NCBI GenBank assembly: GCA_049514335.1
Contig: JBEKVE010000036.1
Span: forward strand, 1 to 20,188
Direction: 5' to 3'
Length of the DNA stretch: 20,188 nucleotides
Origin: JBEKVE01 sp049514335
GTDB taxonomy: Bacteria > Actinomycetota > Acidimicrobiia > Acidimicrobiales > UBA8190
Shown: positions 7,537-14,349 of the stretch, in pieces
How the letters are laid out: each line of letters starts with the position of its first letter
How positions within the stretch are numbered: the first letter of the stretch is position 1
Notes under the pieces: generated by a model
What the model saw: the letters and a program-made list of their open reading frames with translations, nothing else
Told to the model about the DNA's origin: nothing
Databases searched by the model: none
Program-made: the position numbers and the translations under genes

Positions 7537-7899
7537 TTGGCTATCTGGGAGCTCCTATTCGGCGTCCTGCTCATCGTCTTCGGGTGCGGGCTGATCGTCC
7601 TCGTCGACGGCCCCCGCCGCGCCGCGCGCGCCATCGCCGGGCTGCGCCATCGCCGGGCGTCGCTGCTGCCAGGAGCCAACCCTCCTGCGGCACCGCCTGT
7701 CGCACCCCGAGCACGTGAGCAACAGCGCCTCTCGCGGCCCGGCCGCGTGTACGCACGCGTCGCTCCCCCTGGGCCGGCTGGTGCGCCGGCGCCTGCTCCT
7801 GTTGACGACGGGGGCGCCGCCACACCACCCGGGGCCAGCCGGGCCCCTGCCGACCGTGGCCCCGACGGGCTGTGGGCCTCGCCCCCGGTGGACGGCTGA
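7537..7899 (+). CDS. Small single-TM protein with Pro/Ala-rich cytoplasmic tail
   Basis: A 120-residue protein of no family I know. It opens with one hydrophobic helix (WELLFGVLLIVFGCGLIVLV, residues 4-23), followed by a basic stretch (GPRRAARAIAGLRHRR) that would anchor the C-terminus inside. The tail is rich in Pro, Ala and Arg and is probably disordered. The start is a TTG at 7537 with no good ribosome binding site before it, so it may be leaderless or begin elsewhere. The stop overlaps the start of the trmO-like gene as TGATG, one shared base, which argues that the frame is real and coupled to it. It is divergent from the 10-TM membrane gene. Confidence 0.55.
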   Translation: MAIWELLFGVLLIVFGCGLIVLVDGPRRAARAIAGLRHRRASLLPGANPPAAPPVAPRAREQQRLSRPGRVYARVAPPGPAGAPAPAPVDDGGAATPPGASRAPADRGPDGLWASPPVDG

Positions 7900-8375
7900 T
7901 GGAGCTGCGCCCGATCGGATGGGTCCGTTCGTCTCGCGCCGAGACCGTCGACGACGACTGGGACAGCGTCACCTCGGCCATCGATCTCGATGACGGGCAG
8001 TTCACGGCGGAGTCGCTCCGGGGCCTCGATGCCTTCTCGCACATCGACGTCGTGTTCGTCTTCGACCGGGTCGACGCCTCGAAGGTCGAGCTCGGCGCCC
8101 GCCGTCCCCGCAACAACCCGGCGTGGCCCGAAGTCGGCATCTTCGCACAGCGGGCCAAGAACCGGCCCAACGTGCTCGGCGTCACCACGTGCGCCCTGCT
8201 CGCCGTTGACGGGCTCACCCTCGAGGTGCGGGGCCTCGACGCGGTGGACGGGACGCCGGTTGTCGACCTGAAGCCGTACATGGCGGAGTTCGGCCCGCGC
8301 GGTGTGATCCGACAGCCCGACTGGTCGCACGAGCTGATGCAGGGGTATTGGCGCGCAGGCGACACCGGGGGTTGA
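7899..8375 (+). CDS. trmO: TrmO/TsaA-type tRNA m6t6A37 methyltransferase
   Basis: The TsaA/UPF0066 beta-barrel family of SAM-dependent methyltransferases; the Escherichia coli member TrmO methylates N6 of t6A37 in tRNA. The protein has 158 residues and shows the family motifs in order: RPIGWVRS (4-11), AFSHIDVVFVF (45-55), VGIFAQRAKNRPNVLGVT (79-96), and LDAVDGTPVVDLKPY (113-127). It is shorter than E. coli TrmO and lacks the C-terminal extra domain, as many bacterial and archaeal members do; some of these may have other substrates. The ATG at 7899 fits the family N-terminus exactly (ELRPIGWVRS) and overlaps the stop codon of the preceding small membrane gene, indicating translational coupling. 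A GTG or ATG further upstream would add a non-conserved extension. Confidence 0.9.
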   Translation: MELRPIGWVRSSRAETVDDDWDSVTSAIDLDDGQFTAESLRGLDAFSHIDVVFVFDRVDASKVELGARRPRNNPAWPEVGIFAQRAKNRPNVLGVTTCALLAVDGLTLEVRGLDAVDGTPVVDLKPYMAEFGPRGVIRQPDWSHELMQGYWRAGDTGG

Positions 8376-8428
8376 CGCCCCGCCTGACCGACCCGTCCGA
8401 CGGAGCGTGGACGGCGGGCAGGCGGGCG
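8376..8428. terminator. Nested hairpin filling a convergent gap (possible bidirectional terminator)
   Basis: The 56 bp between the trmO stop (8375) and the stop of the convergent gene (8432) are almost wholly an inverted repeat. CGCCCCGCCTG at 8376-8386 pairs with CAGGCGGGCG at 8419-8428 with one bulged C. Inside, CCGTCC at 8393-8398 pairs with GGACGG at 8409-8414. No T-run is present on either side. The position and symmetry suggest a shared terminator for both genes. Confidence 0.45.
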
Positions 8429-8431
8429 ACG

Positions 8432-9103
8432 TCAGCGTGGATCGGGCCGATCCAGATTCCAGTGCAGGACGACCGTGGACATCCAGGCGACGTCGTCGCC
8501 ATCTTCGATCGGGATGATGCCGAACCGGCTGATCGTGCGCTGGCCGCCGTCGTGATCGCCGTAGAGCAGATCGATGGTGAACGGCTCGCGCCTCGTGACA
8601 GCGGCGACCATCTCCGCCCGCCGGGGATCGTCCAGGTCCCGGATGGCCCCCTGCCAGAAGCTCGTGTCCCCGGGTGGGATGTAGAGGTCGCGGGTCTGGG
8701 GGTGGAACACCTCGGGGTCGGCGTGGCTGGTGGCGGGCCGCCATTCCCCCGTCGGCAACCACCCGAGGATCACGGCGATGCCCGAGCCCACGTTGCGCAG
8801 CGACAGCGCCAGATAGACGACGTCGTCGAGGAACTCGACACTCGCCCTGCCTCCTGGGATCATCGACCAGCGGCGGTCCACCCAGTGCACCTTGAGGGGC
8901 GGGTCCTGCGGGCGCGACGGGAACAGCACCGGCCGGAGGTTCACCTGGAGCGACCGTTCGGCGACCCGAGCCGCGCGGTTGGCCGACCGTACCGACGCGA
9001 ACGTGGCCAGGGCCAGCACGAGGGTGCCCGCCCCGGTGGCGAAGGCGGAGATCGTGACCCAGTCGACGGACCCCGGTGCCGCCGTCGGAAACCAGTCAGG
9101 CAT
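8432..9103 (-). CDS. Hypothetical protein with N-terminal membrane anchor
   Basis: A 223-residue protein. One membrane helix lies near residues 17-40 (ISAFATGAGTLVLALATFAS), followed by a coiled Arg/Ala stretch and a beta-rich soluble domain (LRPVLFPSRPQDPPLKVHW, then VVYLALSLRNVGSGIAVILG, and FTIDLLYGDHDGGQRTISRF). The layout of a short anchor followed by a 'LxLrNvGxGxA' strand resembles small uncharacterised actinobacterial membrane-anchored proteins. I cannot give a function. The gene converges with trmO and lies 95 bp downstream of the second aldo/keto reductase on the same strand, so cotranscription is possible. No strong ribosome binding site precedes the ATG at 9103. Confidence 0.75.
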   Translation of the reverse strand: MPDWFPTAAPGSVDWVTISAFATGAGTLVLALATFASVRSANRAARVAERSLQVNLRPVLFPSRPQDPPLKVHWVDRRWSMIPGGRASVEFLDDVVYLALSLRNVGSGIAVILGWLPTGEWRPATSHADPEVFHPQTRDLYIPPGDTSFWQGAIRDLDDPRRAEMVAAVTRREPFTIDLLYGDHDGGQRTISRFGIIPIEDGDDVAWMSTVVLHWNLDRPDPR

Positions 9104-9198
9104 GGCCGGTGCGCAGCCTGGTGTCGTCGGCGGTCACCGGCGCGGACGGCGGGAAGGATGCCGAGCGCACTGACCGGTGTCGTTCGAGGCCCCCGTCC

Positions 9199-10170
9199 TC
9201 AGCGCGAGAACGCCGCCTCGTCGATGCGCTTCATGACGTCGTCGTCGAGGAGCGGGATGACGTCGAGGGCCAACATGTTCTCCTGCACCTGCTCGACGCG
9301 ACTCGCCCCCGTGATGACGCTCGACACGTTGGGGTTCTTGGTGCACCAGGCCAGCGCCATCTGCGCCAAAGGGCACCCCAGGTCGTCGGCGACGGCCTTG
9401 AGCGCCGCCACCCGGGCGTTGCGCTTGGGGTCGGTCAACATCCCCTGCAGCCATTCGTAGCCAGGGAGCGCCGCCCGGCTCCCGTCAGGAATGCCGTCGG
9501 CGTACTTCCCGGTGAGCAGGCCAGACGCCAGCGGGCTCCAGATCGTGAGGCCCAGACCGATCTCCTTGTAGAGGCGGGCGTACTCCCAATCGACCTTGCG
9601 TCGTTCGAAGATGTTGTATTGAGGCTGCTCCATCACCGGCTTGTGGAGGTTGTGACGCTCGGCGATCTCCCAGGCGGCCCGGATCTCGTCCGCCGCCCAT
9701 TCCGAGGTTCCCCAGTACAGGGCACGCCCTGAGCTCACAATGTCCGACATGGCCCACACCGTCTCCTCGATGGGCGTGTCGGGGTCGGCCCGGTGGCAGT
9801 ACAGCAGGTCGACGAAGTCGAGGTCGAAGCGCTCCAGCGATCCGTCGATGGCCTGCATGAGGTACTTGCGGTTCAAGGTGTTGCGCATGTTCACCTCGTC
9901 GTGGATCCCCCAGAACACCTTGGTGGACACGACGTAGGAGTGGCGCGGCCAACCCAGGCGGCCGAGCGCCTTGCCCATGATGCGCTCTGACTCCCCGCCC
10001 GAGTACGACTCGGCGTTGTCGAAGAAGTTGACGCCCGCCTCCCTGGCCGCGGCCAGACAGTCCGATGCGAGCCCCTCGTCCAGCTGGGGACCGAAGGTGA
10101 CCCACGATCCGAAGGACAGCACGCTCACCTTGAGCCCCGAGCGGCCCAGTCGTCGGTACTCCATCTCCAT
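9199..10170 (-). CDS. Aldo/keto reductase, potassium-channel beta-subunit-like (AKR6/AKR14 type)
   Basis: A 323-residue oxidoreductase of the aldo/keto reductase superfamily. The start RRLGRSGLKVSVLSFGSWVTFG is typical of the group related to Kv channel beta subunits and bacterial YghZ. The tetrad is visible: Asp51 and Tyr56 (NFFDNAESYSGG), Lys84 (VVSTKVFWG) and His126 (DLLYCHRADP). Further group features are YWGTSEW, EQPQYNIFER, and the cofactor loop SSVITGASRVEQVQEN. A good ribosome binding site, AAGGAG (10184-10179), lies 8 nt before the ATG at 10170. Substrates are probably aldehydes or methylglyoxal-like compounds, by family. The gene follows the NlpC/P60 gene on the same strand after 144 bp. 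It shares only the general family with the reductase at 1108-1965; the two belong to different subgroups. Confidence 0.94.
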   Translation of the reverse strand: MEMEYRRLGRSGLKVSVLSFGSWVTFGPQLDEGLASDCLAAAREAGVNFFDNAESYSGGESERIMGKALGRLGWPRHSYVVSTKVFWGIHDEVNMRNTLNRKYLMQAIDGSLERFDLDFVDLLYCHRADPDTPIEETVWAMSDIVSSGRALYWGTSEWAADEIRAAWEIAERHNLHKPVMEQPQYNIFERRKVDWEYARLYKEIGLGLTIWSPLASGLLTGKYADGIPDGSRAALPGYEWLQGMLTDPKRNARVAALKAVADDLGCPLAQMALAWCTKNPNVSSVITGASRVEQVQENMLALDVIPLLDDDVMKRIDEAAFSR

Positions 10171-10314
10171 CGCACGCGCTCCTTCGCATCAGTGGCAGCG
10201 GCCGGTGGACTGACCGGCGAGCCCGAGCCTACGGGGTGCGGCGCAAGGCGTGCCCCCCGAAGGGTGCCGGCCTTGGGGTGGTCCGAGGGACGCGCCCCCG
10301 GTCCGGTGCCAGGC

Positions 10315-11457
10315 TCAGGGCCGGCCCGCGCCGACCAGTCCGTTGCCCCAGATGGGTTGGATCTGAACGTCCTCGCCCGTTTGTGGTGCGTCCACGACGT
10401 CACCGTTGCCCACGTACATGCCGACGTGACTGATGCCCCCGTAGCCCCAGAACACGAGGTCGCCGGGTTGGAGGTCCGACAGCGGGATGTGGGGGATGGC
10501 GGCGTACTGCGCCGCCGCGGTGCGAGGCAGGCTCACCCCGGCGCGTCCCCACGCCCACTGCGTCAGGCCTGAGCAGTCGAACCCGCGTCCCGGGCTCTCG
10601 CCGCCCCACACATAGGGCACGCCGATCTGGCTCTCGGCCGACTGGACGGCCCCCGCTGCGCCGCTGGCCGAGGGGAGGTCGGCCAGGGTGGCGCCTCGAC
10701 CGGGCGAGCTCGAGCCGTGGTGCACCGGCGTGGCGGTGGAGGCGGCCAGGCGCGCCTCGAAGGCGGCGTGGGCCGCGGCCGCCTGGGCGGCCTGGCGCTG
10801 CGCCACGAGGGTGGCGATCTGCGCCGTCATGCCGTTCAGGGTGGCCTCCTGGCTGGCCACCGTGGCCTGGGCCTCCACGCGGGCCGTCGCCACCTGCGTC
10901 AGCGCCGACTGCGCCTGGTTCTGGGCCGTCTGCAGGTGGCCCTGCTCGGTGGTGAGGCGGGACTGGGCCAGGTCCAATGCGTCGATGGCCCCGGAGATGT
11001 CGCCGCTCACCACCGACCGGTACTCGTCGGCGGCGGACGCCTGCTCGCTGTTGGCGGTGAAGAGCGTCTGGATCCCCCCGCCCGTGGTGCCGTCCATGTA
11101 CGAGGTGACCGCGTCCTCACGCAGGTTGGCCTGGTCCTCGCCCACGACCGTCTGGTCCTGGGCGATGGTGGTCCGGATCTGGGTCATCTGCGCCGACAGC
11201 TGCTGCACCTGCTGCTGCGCCGCGTCGTATTGCTGTGACACGACGTCGAGGTGCTGCTGGTCGGCGGAAAGCTCGGAGGTGATCTGGGCCGCCTGGGCCC
11301 GGGCGTTCGCCAGCGCGTCGGCCGATGCCGGCCGCGACGAGGTCACGAGGGCGGCGCTCAGGATTGTGACGACAGCTCCGCCGATGACGGCGGCACGAGC
11401 GGGCCACCGTATCGATCGGCTTGACGGAACCGTCGAGGAAAGCTCGACGTCGGTCAC
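10315..11457 (-). CDS. Secreted coiled-coil NlpC/P60 peptidoglycan endopeptidase (RipA-like)
   Basis: NlpC/P60 enzymes cut stem peptides of peptidoglycan, usually between D-Glu and the diamino acid. The GTG start at 11457 gives 380 residues. The order is: export signal (basic start, AAVIGGAVVTILSAALVTSS, cut near ASADA), two long Gln/Ala-rich coiled-coil segments (about 48-120 and 150-230) around a short loop, an Ala/Ser linker, and the NlpC/P60 domain (about 265-380). The catalytic Cys295 is in FDCSGLTQWAW and His344 in SHVGMYVGNG. The third residue position is Asp356 in VVDAPQTG, where RipA has Glu and many relatives have His. The coiled coil before the catalytic domain resembles mycobacterial RipA and likely controls activity. 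The frame extends far upstream but only as antisense-like Arg-rich sequence. The gene lies 143 bp downstream of the MFS gene, same strand, with its own leader hairpin. Confidence 0.92.
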   Translation of the reverse strand: MTDVELSSTVPSSRSIRWPARAAVIGGAVVTILSAALVTSSRPASADALANARAQAAQITSELSADQQHLDVVSQQYDAAQQQVQQLSAQMTQIRTTIAQDQTVVGEDQANLREDAVTSYMDGTTGGGIQTLFTANSEQASAADEYRSVVSGDISGAIDALDLAQSRLTTEQGHLQTAQNQAQSALTQVATARVEAQATVASQEATLNGMTAQIATLVAQRQAAQAAAAHAAFEARLAASTATPVHHGSSSPGRGATLADLPSASGAAGAVQSAESQIGVPYVWGGESPGRGFDCSGLTQWAWGRAGVSLPRTAAAQYAAIPHIPLSDLQPGDLVFWGYGGISHVGMYVGNGDVVDAPQTGEDVQIQPIWGNGLVGAGRP

Positions 11458-11474
11458 GATGGGTCCACTGCTTA

Positions 11475-11490
11475 GCAACGGAGGCGTTGC
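11475..11490 (-). promoter_or_regulatory. Leader hairpin of the NlpC/P60 gene
   Basis: GCAACG/CGTTGC, a perfect 6-bp stem with a 4-nt loop, ends 17 nt upstream of the GTG start. In the transcript the loop reads CCTC. It could influence access to the start region. NlpC/P60 genes in actinobacteria are often under c-di-AMP riboswitches, but I do not see that motif in this 143-bp leader. Confidence 0.3.
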
Positions 11491-11600
11491 AGGGGCAAGA
11501 CGACGCGCCGGAGGGGAGAACAGCAGCCCCGTTGACCTGGGAAATGTTGCACAAGTGCTATGTGTGACTGAACCGTCCGATCCGGGGACGGCGCCGGCGC

Positions 11601-13562
11601 TCAGGCCGAACGGGCCTGATGTGGCATGTCCACCGAGGCCGACCCGGCCATGGCGACGGGGAGTGGCACCGGCAACCCGTCGCCGACCGGGAGCGCGATG
11701 TCGCCCACACCGACGAAGGCCTCCTGCTCGTGGAGCCGGGCGAGCTCGACGCTGACGAGCGCCTCGTGCTCCTCGAAGTCGCGCTTTGCCGCCCTCGGGC
11801 TCCACCGACCCCGCATGGTGAACACGAGGAGGAAGAAGATCACCTGGCCGGCGGCGCACACCCACCACCACCGCTTCCACTCGTTGCCCGCCGCCTTCTG
11901 GGCGGGGACGATCTTCGGTTCGATCCGCAGCAGGGCGGCGAGTTGCGGCGAGCTCGCCCCGACCGTGGCGATCTGGGCCACGGTGACGTGGCGACCGGCC
12001 TGGATGTCGGTGGCGAGCGGCGAGAAGGCGAGAAGCCCTTGCACCTGGAGCTTCAGGTCGGCGGGGACCGCGCCCATGGCCGCCATGATGTCGTGTGTCC
12101 GGCCGTAGTCGGCCAGCAGTGCGGCGAGCGCCTGGCCCGGGCCGCGCGGTGTCATCTGCTCGAGCGACGCCAGGACGCTCGCCGGAGCCGCGGCGGGGTG
12201 CAGGTTGCCCGACGCCGGCACGTAGGGCTGGGCGGCCTGGAGCGCCTGGAGGTCGGTGGCGGCCCCCTCATTGTCCACGAGCACGGTGGAGGTGGTGATG
12301 ACCATGGGAAGGGCCACGAACGACGCCGCCACGACGATGCGCAGCACCCATCCCCACACCGCCAGCCCGCTCGCCGCCAGCGCGGGGTTGTGTGCCTCGA
12401 CCGCCTCGGTGTATCCGGCCATCCACGGTGTGTAGGCGGTGGCGATGAACATCCCGAGGAGCACCACGATCACGACGTTGGAGTAGTAGCCGGTGTGCGG
12501 ATGGTCGATCTGCAGGAGCAGCAGGATCGTCATCACGAAGGCACCGGCCGCCCCGAGGAGCATGAACGGCTTGCGTACCCGGAGCCGGTCGGAGATGAGC
12601 CCGACCACCACGAGCATCACCGCTTCGACCGTCCAGTACCAGGTGTTGATGCCGTTGGCGTCGGCCGTTGTCCGGTTGAACACGACCACCCAGTACAGGG
12701 TGAGGACGCTCACGGACGCGAAATACACCATGAGGAACATGGAGATGCCGAAGGACGAGGCCAGGAGGTCCAGGCGCAGCATGGCGCGCATGGGGTGCGC
12801 GGTGGCTTTCTCCACGTCGATGCCGCGGGCGCGCGCCTCGACCAGTGCACGCTCGTTCTCCGACACCATGAGCTGGTCGCGCAGTGGTGGGGACAGCTCG
12901 CGCAGGAACACCACCGCCAGGGCCACGACGACGAGACACACCACGCCAGAGATCACGAACTGGTCCTGCCAGGGGTGCAGATGGGGGAGGGTGCGGGTGG
13001 CGACGAGGCTGGCGGCCAAGCTCCCCACCGTCGGCCCGAGGGCCCAGAACCCCATGGCCGAGGCCCTGCCCATCTGGGGCGAGAAGTCCCGGATGAGCGC
13101 CGGGGTCGACACCAGGATGACACCCTCGACGAAGCCGATGACGCAGTACGCCACGGCGAAGGAGAACCTGGTGTGGATGTGGGGGATGGCGATCAGCTGC
13201 ACCAGGCCCACCGTGAGGGTTCCCAGGATCGTCAGGTTGGCCCGGCCCACCCTGTCCGACAGGCCGCCGATGAAGGCGGTGAATGCGCCGATGGCGTTGG
13301 ACACCACGAGCAGGTAGAGGAAGTACAGGAACGACATGTGGTACGAGGGAAGCATGAGCGGGGTGATCGCACCCTCGACGTAGTACAGGTAGTAGAGGAC
13401 GATCGTGGTGAGGACCACGATGCCGAGGTAGCCGTAGCGCGCCGCATTGTTCGGGTAGTGGTCGAGCTGGCGGCGCCACCGTGCGCTACGCCCACCGTGG
13501 AGCCTGCCCCGTCCGTCGGCTCCCGTTGTCTGCAATGGCGTCGTTGCCGCCGCGATGCCCAT
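11601..13562 (-). CDS. MFS transporter with large external loop
   Basis: A 653-residue major facilitator superfamily protein with 12 predicted helices. The motif-A loop GGLSDRVGRANL follows helix 2 and its counterpart LISDRLRVRKP follows helix 8, marking the two six-helix halves. The two halves are joined by a cytoplasmic loop with charged helices. About 140 residues (roughly 423-564, mostly helical, from TTSTVLVDNEGAA to AGNEWKR) separate helices 11 and 12 and would lie outside the cell; this is unusual for the family. A cytoplasmic C-terminal tail of about 70 residues follows. The ATG at 13562 has a strong GGGAGG 5 nt upstream, which decides the start. The substrate is unknown. The gene lies upstream of the NlpC/P60 gene on the same strand and is divergent from the 122-residue hypothetical gene. 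Confidence 0.9.
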   Translation of the reverse strand: MGIAAATTPLQTTGADGRGRLHGGRSARWRRQLDHYPNNAARYGYLGIVVLTTIVLYYLYYVEGAITPLMLPSYHMSFLYFLYLLVVSNAIGAFTAFIGGLSDRVGRANLTILGTLTVGLVQLIAIPHIHTRFSFAVAYCVIGFVEGVILVSTPALIRDFSPQMGRASAMGFWALGPTVGSLAASLVATRTLPHLHPWQDQFVISGVVCLVVVALAVVFLRELSPPLRDQLMVSENERALVEARARGIDVEKATAHPMRAMLRLDLLASSFGISMFLMVYFASVSVLTLYWVVVFNRTTADANGINTWYWTVEAVMLVVVGLISDRLRVRKPFMLLGAAGAFVMTILLLLQIDHPHTGYYSNVVIVVLLGMFIATAYTPWMAGYTEAVEAHNPALAASGLAVWGWVLRIVVAASFVALPMVITTSTVLVDNEGAATDLQALQAAQPYVPASGNLHPAAAPASVLASLEQMTPRGPGQALAALLADYGRTHDIMAAMGAVPADLKLQVQGLLAFSPLATDIQAGRHVTVAQIATVGASSPQLAALLRIEPKIVPAQKAAGNEWKRWWWVCAAGQVIFFLLVFTMRGRWSPRAAKRDFEEHEALVSVELARLHEQEAFVGVGDIALPVGDGLPVPLPVAMAGSASVDMPHQARSA

Positions 13563-13759
13563 GGCGACCTCCCCACACGCCCGACCCCGGATCGCCGCCC
13601 TTCGGTCCACGGCCGGAGCTGATTGACTCCAGGTCCCGTGACCCTCGCCGCTGCGGGGGTCTTTCGCGCATGGTACGGAACGCCGCCGACGTCGGGCAGG
13701 GCCGTTCGCCCCATGTTCGGGCCCCCGACCCCGCCCGGGAGCCGCGGTGGGCGGGTGTT

Positions 13760-13786
13760 GGGGTATTCCCCCTTGCGGAAAGGGGG
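13760..13786 (+). promoter_or_regulatory. Two mutually exclusive leader hairpins
   Basis: CCCCCTT at 13768-13774 pairs perfectly with AAGGGGG at 13780-13786 (7 bp, loop GCGGA). The same C-run can also pair with GGGG at 13760-13763 (loop TATT). The site lies 48 nt before the ATG of the small hypothetical gene. It may be a leader switch or simply a G/C-tract coincidence; it has no following T-run. Confidence 0.3.
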
Positions 13787-13833
13787 CCCTGGGAGGATGC
13801 TGGCGATACCTGCTCGACCTGGAAGGCTTCCCG

Positions 13834-14202
13834 ATGACCCTCGAGCCGCTCCCGCCCTGGGACGAGTTCCCCGTGCACCGTGTCCTGCTCGAAATGGCGC
13901 ACGAACTGGGCCCCATCGCCAATAAGGGCGATCACATCCGGCTGAGCGACAGCGCCTCGGCGCTCCTCGAGGCGTTCGTACGGCATGCCGAGGCGGAGCG
14001 CCCCATGGTGCTGCGCCTCCCCCCCTTCACCGCCCGGCTGGTCGAGCACGGCCAGCAACGGGTGGTCGACCGGCTGGTGTCGCTCGTCCTCGAGGCCGAC
14101 CTGGCCGAGGAGCCGTGCCGTTGCTCCGAGCTGGCCGAGGAGATCGCCTCCCTCATGGAGGTGCAGATCATGTCGGAGGAGTGGGACCAGTCCGACCGCT
14201 GA
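13834..14202 (+). CDS. Small soluble hypothetical protein
   Basis: A 122-residue acidic, mostly helical protein with no membrane segment or export signal. It has a Pro-rich start (TLEPLPPWDEFPVHR), a middle predicted as amphipathic helices (SASALLEAFVRHAEAERP), a segment VVDRLVSLVLEADLAEEPCRCSEL with a Cys-Arg-Cys pair, and an acidic C-terminus. I do not recognise a family. The ATG at 13834 is preceded by GGAAGG with 7-nt spacing, which supports this start over upstream ones. The gene is divergent from the MFS transporter and is followed by a candidate terminator and the flavin monooxygenase. The clear ribosome binding site and normal codon use make it very likely a real gene. Confidence 0.75.
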   Translation: MTLEPLPPWDEFPVHRVLLEMAHELGPIANKGDHIRLSDSASALLEAFVRHAEAERPMVLRLPPFTARLVEHGQQRVVDRLVSLVLEADLAEEPCRCSELAEEIASLMEVQIMSEEWDQSDR

Positions 14203-14234
14203 GGTCCGGGGTGCCGACGGGAGCGGCTCGGACC
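14203..14234 (+). terminator. Hairpin immediately after the 122-residue gene
   Basis: GGTCCG at 14203-14208 pairs with CGGACC at 14229-14234, and inside it GCCG pairs with CGGC around an ACGGGAG loop, giving ten pairs with an internal loop. It begins directly after the stop codon. There is no T-run, so termination is inferred from position only. Confidence 0.35.
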
Positions 14235-14349
14235 AGGACCGGGACCGTGGCCCCGGCAGTCGGCGATGTGCCCGTGCCTGGCGCGCACCGGGGTGGTCCG
14301 GGGGCTCGACCCACCTGACCACGCCGCAGCGGTGGCAGCATGGCGTGCG

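Noticed and set aside
6309..8762. An 817-codon open frame on the minus strand
   Set aside because: It runs out of frame across the 10-TM gene and antisense to trmO, with no coherent protein features.
10201..10218. GCCGGT/ACCGGC hairpin between the NlpC/P60 and aldo/keto reductase genes as a terminator
   Set aside because: Only 6 bp with no T-run and no other support; common by chance at this GC content.
11458..11600. c-di-AMP (ydaO-type) riboswitch before the NlpC/P60 gene
   Set aside because: Considered because such genes often have one in actinobacteria, but the leader is short and I could not find the conserved elements; only a simple hairpin is present.
11591..11600. GCGCCGGCGC palindrome after the MFS stop as a terminator
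   Set aside because: There is no room for a loop and no T-run; likely a chance GC palindrome.
11619..13622. A 667-codon open frame on +
   Set aside because: Antisense of the MFS transporter; His/Gly/Arg-rich shadow.
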